Below, piece by piece: positions 61,867 through 64,000 of a stretch of DNA of 64,000 bases. Below the pieces are notes generated by a model. The model searched no databases. It was not told where the DNA came from and saw only the letters and a program-made list of their open reading frames with translations. The DNA lies in the NCBI RefSeq assembly GCF_001637205.1, contig NZ_LVJH01000058.1:179332-243331 (forward strand). Direction: 5' to 3'. Origin of the DNA: Paenibacillus glacialis (GTDB lineage Bacteria > Bacillota > Bacilli > Paenibacillales > Paenibacillaceae). The position numbers and the translations under genes are program-made. Position 1 is the stretch's first letter, and each line of letters begins with the position of its first letter.

Positions 61867-62601
61867 TTAATCCATCATCCGTAGACATGCATCATAATAA
61901 CGTGACCCGTCTTGTGACTGCCCCCTGAAATAGATAACCCCATCGGTCAAATCTGATCGTAGAATATGAATAACTTCTCCCATCTTGGCCTCATGATGAT
62001 ATGTAATATGAAAGCCATGAATAGCCTGATCCAACTCCTCTACGGTTAGGGCATCCATACACAAATCCGCATAACGAGCATTGTTTAAATGACCATTACT
62101 ATCAATCCCACTGTAGTGAACCGTCATCGTATAAGAATCATATAACTCCACTTCGTCTGAAATATTCATTTTGTCTGGAACAGGTCCAACCGAATCTTCA
62201 GAATAAGGATTTATTTCAAATGGATAAGCTGATGGTCTCAGAACTTTACGTTTATCCGTATCAACAAGAGCCCATAATGTACACGCCTTAGCAATCTCTT
62301 GATTACTCTCATCAAATATTCTAAAATCTCTTAACCATAACGGTCCCTTAGTTCCTTTATTCCAAGTCGTTATTGTTACAATTTCATTAAATTTAGGCAT
62401 GCGTTCACACACTAAATCAATCGTTGTCAACATCCAGCCCATGTTATGAGCCACCATTTGATCTCGTGTTCCACCCATATGCTCCACATCACCATCAGCA
62501 GCACGTTGCATCAGGCTTAATAGATTAGATAATCGACAAGTTGCTTTATAATCAATTTCATTAGAATAAATTAGATGTTCCACTGTCCATGTATTTCCCA
62601 T
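61867..62601 (-). CDS. Acyl-ACP thioesterase
   Basis: 244 aa. Two hot-dog halves are visible. The first contains ATCRLSNLLSLMQRAADGDV, then GWMLTTIDLVCERMPKFNEI and TTWNKGTKGPLWLRDFRI. The second contains YSGIDSNGHLNNARYADLCM, with the catalytic Asn and His in the NGHLNN motif. The layout is that of FatA/FatB-type bacterial acyl-ACP thioesterases. It should release fatty acids from acyl-carrier protein. GGGGAG precedes the ATG. Confidence 0.9.
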   Translation of the reverse strand: MGNTWTVEHLIYSNEIDYKATCRLSNLLSLMQRAADGDVEHMGGTRDQMVAHNMGWMLTTIDLVCERMPKFNEIVTITTWNKGTKGPLWLRDFRIFDESNQEIAKACTLWALVDTDKRKVLRPSAYPFEINPYSEDSVGPVPDKMNISDEVELYDSYTMTVHYSGIDSNGHLNNARYADLCMDALTVEELDQAIHGFHITYHHEAKMGEVIHILRSDLTDGVIYFRGQSQDGSRYYDACLRMMD

Positions 62602-63090
62602 GTGTCTAGTTCTCCCCTATTTCTATATAATCAGTGTTCCTCAATCCGTTGTTTATTGTTCCCCAAATATTCTTAATCCAATTAAGAGCTAGTATACTTT
62701 AAAAATCTACCACGATATAAATCTAAATTTCCTCGTTTCTTCCTCACATCGAACTAAGCTATTCTACTATAAAATCAGGAAAACATCATATAAAAAGGAT
62801 GTACTTTCTATTCAATATGACTAAATTACTTAGTGTTTCACATTATATTATTATACGATTCTTCTCATAATCTCTCCACAAAGCCACAAAGTCAACTTAT
62901 CCAACATTCCGCCTAGATTGGCACAAATACTTCCTATATAACTACAGAGATTCAAGTTTATCTACTATTTGGGCTGAGAAACTTTATAACTTCAATAATA
63001 CATCGATCGTTGCGATTTTGGAGTTCTTAACTTGTTATATATTAACTCTATTCCATTGCCTTTGATCTGTAACAAATCGTTTGGAATTTA
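62602..63090. other. AT-rich spacer between the thioesterase gene and the 5S genes
   Basis: About 490 bp with no gene I can support on either strand, no tRNA-like fold and no clear repeat. It presumably holds the thioesterase promoter on the minus strand. The 5S terminator follows. Confidence 0.5.
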
Positions 63091-63093
63091 CAA

Positions 63094-63139
63094 CAAAAAA
63101 ATAACCACCGTTGATATGAATCAACGGTGGTTATTGTAT
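63094..63139 (-). terminator. Terminator of the rRNA operon
   Basis: AATAACCACCGTTGAT pairs perfectly with ATCAACGGTGGTTATT, followed on the minus strand by seven T. It lies directly after the distal 5S gene. Confidence 0.9.
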
Positions 63140-63256
63140 GCTTGGCGACGTCCTACTCTCCCAGGACCCTGCGGTCCAAGTACCATCGGCGCTGGAGGGC
63201 TTAACGGTCGTGTTCGGGATGGGTACGTGTGGAACCCCTCCGCTATCGCCACCAAA
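63140..63256 (-). rRNA. 5S rRNA (distal copy)
   Basis: 117 nt on the minus strand, with the 5S core TTTGGTGGCGATAGCG at the start and GTCGCCAAGC at the end, matching the Firmicute 5S layout including the GATGGTACTTGG loop. It is identical to the copy at 63558-63674. Confidence 0.95.
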
Positions 63257-63557
63257 CGTGCATTTGTGAAACAAATGCTGCCGTGAGAAATTCGGCTCAT
63301 CACTTTAGTGTGAATGAATTTCATAACGTTATGATCACTGCTAGAAAATATCAACCCTTAGAAAGGACTTGCAGCTTAATTTTAGATTTAAATTCGGTTC
63401 ATCACGAATGTGTGAATGAATTTAAATGCTATCCAGATGTTTGATCATCTGAAAACTAGATACAAAATGAATTTATAATTCGAAGCAGTTTCCTATTTCA
63501 TGAAATAATAATAAAAAAGAATCACCATTGATCAAGACCAACAGTGGTTCTTGTATT
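63257..63557. other. Spacer between the two 5S genes
   Basis: About 300 bp. It contains TGAAAACTAGATAC (also found in the spacer next to 23S, at ~63780) and a short repeat of the kind found between rRNA genes in Bacilli. The first 22 bp after each 5S gene's 5' end are identical. No tRNA gene is visible. A weak hairpin lies at 63512-63552. Confidence 0.6.
63512..63552 (-). terminator. Hairpin after the proximal 5S gene
   Basis: AAGAA-CAC-TTG pairs imperfectly with CAA-GTG-TTCTT, with a run of six T on the minus strand. It is weaker than the perfect hairpin after the distal copy. Confidence 0.65.
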
Positions 63558-63674
63558 GCTTGGCGACGTCCTACTCTCCCAGGACCCTGCGGTCCAAGTA
63601 CCATCGGCGCTGGAGGGCTTAACGGTCGTGTTCGGGATGGGTACGTGTGGAACCCCTCCGCTATCGCCACCAAA
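63558..63674 (-). rRNA. 5S rRNA (proximal copy)
   Basis: 117 nt, identical to the copy at 63140-63256. It lies 180 bp downstream of 23S in transcription order. Confidence 0.95.
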
Positions 63675-63855
63675 CGTGCATTTGTGAAACAAATGCATTA
63701 TTCAGGTTCAGCATAGCCATATGCTGTAAATCAAATCTTCTTTAATCCGCTACTTGAACTTCATAAAGTTAAATTGATCGCCTGAAAACTAGATACGAAT
63801 GAATTTGCAGTTCGAAACTTACATTTGCTTCTGAAGCCTAAACTTCAGAATATTA

Positions 63856-64000
63856 GGATAAGCCCTCGACCGATTAGTATTGGTCAGCTCCATGCATTGC
63901 TGCACTTCCACCTCCAACCTATCTACCTCGTCGTCTTCAAGGGGTCTTACTAATTGGGAAATCTCATCTTGAGGGGGGCTTCACGCTTAGATGCTTTCAG
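63856..64000 (-). rRNA. 23S rRNA, 3' end (partial)
   Basis: On the minus strand the sequence includes GCTGACCAATACTAATCGGT followed by CGAGGGCTTATCCT, the conserved 3' end of 23S rRNA. The gene continues beyond the window edge. Confidence 0.95.

Noticed and set aside
63121..63354. 77-codon minus-strand frame covering the distal 5S gene
   Set aside because: It translates 5S rRNA and its spacer; the same text recurs at the second 5S copy, so it is RNA, not protein.
1..64000. CRISPR array or tRNA genes
   Set aside because: No regularly spaced repeats of CRISPR type and no tRNA-like cloverleaf were seen on either strand by eye. A tRNAscan run would settle tRNAs.

Overview
The window looks like chromosomal DNA from a Paenibacillus-type low-to-moderate-GC Firmicute. 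The evidence is a complete purine operon in the order purE-K-B-C-S-Q-L-F-M-N-H-D with PurR boxes and a guanine riboswitch, strong AGGAGG-type ribosome binding sites, frequent GTG and TTG starts, Fur, Fnr/Rex and CcpA-type operators, and families common in Paenibacillus (GH85 endoglycosidase, YitT, YerB, DegV, CbiX). No database search was possible. All family assignments come from reading motifs.

Layout. (1) 1-2.9 kb is a decayed accessory zone. It holds a multiply frameshifted replication-initiator-like remnant, a membrane protein that is a plausible immunity protein, and the 3' end of an Rhs toxin gene whose alpha/beta-hydrolase toxin tail is cut by a frameshift. (2) 3-9.4 kb carries a secreted GH85 endo-beta-N-acetylglucosaminidase with a tandemly duplicated leader and a CcpA cre site, then DegV, a GNAT enzyme, a DUF1801 protein and a lipoprotein. 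(3) 9.7-19.4 kb has a two-component system, a MATE exporter, a YgjP-type metallopeptidase, two family-2 glycosyltransferases, and a Fur-boxed AraC regulator that reads in frame into a siderophore-binding lipoprotein. (4) 20.0-23.65 kb is a small decayed integrative element in the 3' end of rlmCD. It is bounded by a ~38-bp direct repeat and contains an ATPase fragment, an XRE/membrane-protein pair, a dead thymidylate-kinase-like fragment, an IS110 tail and a truncated tyrosine recombinase. (5) 23.6-44.2 kb is mostly housekeeping and transport: rlmCD, dagK, cbiX, yerC, corA, pit with its DUF47 partner, yerB, two DoxX paralogs (the first with tandem Fnr/Rex boxes), LigB-type dioxygenase, hydrolases, EamA, a class V aminotransferase, ilvA and yitT. 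(6) 44.4-58.4 kb is the purine operon and its leader. (7) 58.4-64 kb holds uspA, a DUF1294 protein, topB, a 45-aa gene, an acyl-ACP thioesterase, and the end of an rRNA operon (23S followed by two 5S genes).

How the parts work together. The purine genes encode all steps from PRPP to IMP apart from PRPP synthesis. They appear to be controlled by a PurR operator, a sigma-A promoter and a guanine riboswitch whose expression platform carries a small MITE-like inverted repeat. A longer copy of that repeat lies at 35.8 kb. The AraC/lipoprotein pair has two Fur boxes and looks like iron-siderophore uptake. The Pit transporter and DUF47 protein form a phosphate-import pair. The strongest leads for novelty are the rlmCD-targeting element, the AraC-lipoprotein read-through, the MITE inside the riboswitch leader, the Fnr/Rex-controlled DoxX gene, the broken Rhs toxin with its candidate immunity gene, and a ~136-bp palindrome at 44.0 kb. 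I did not find a clearly new multi-gene system. The closest is the decayed element with a possible defence-type ATPase fragment.
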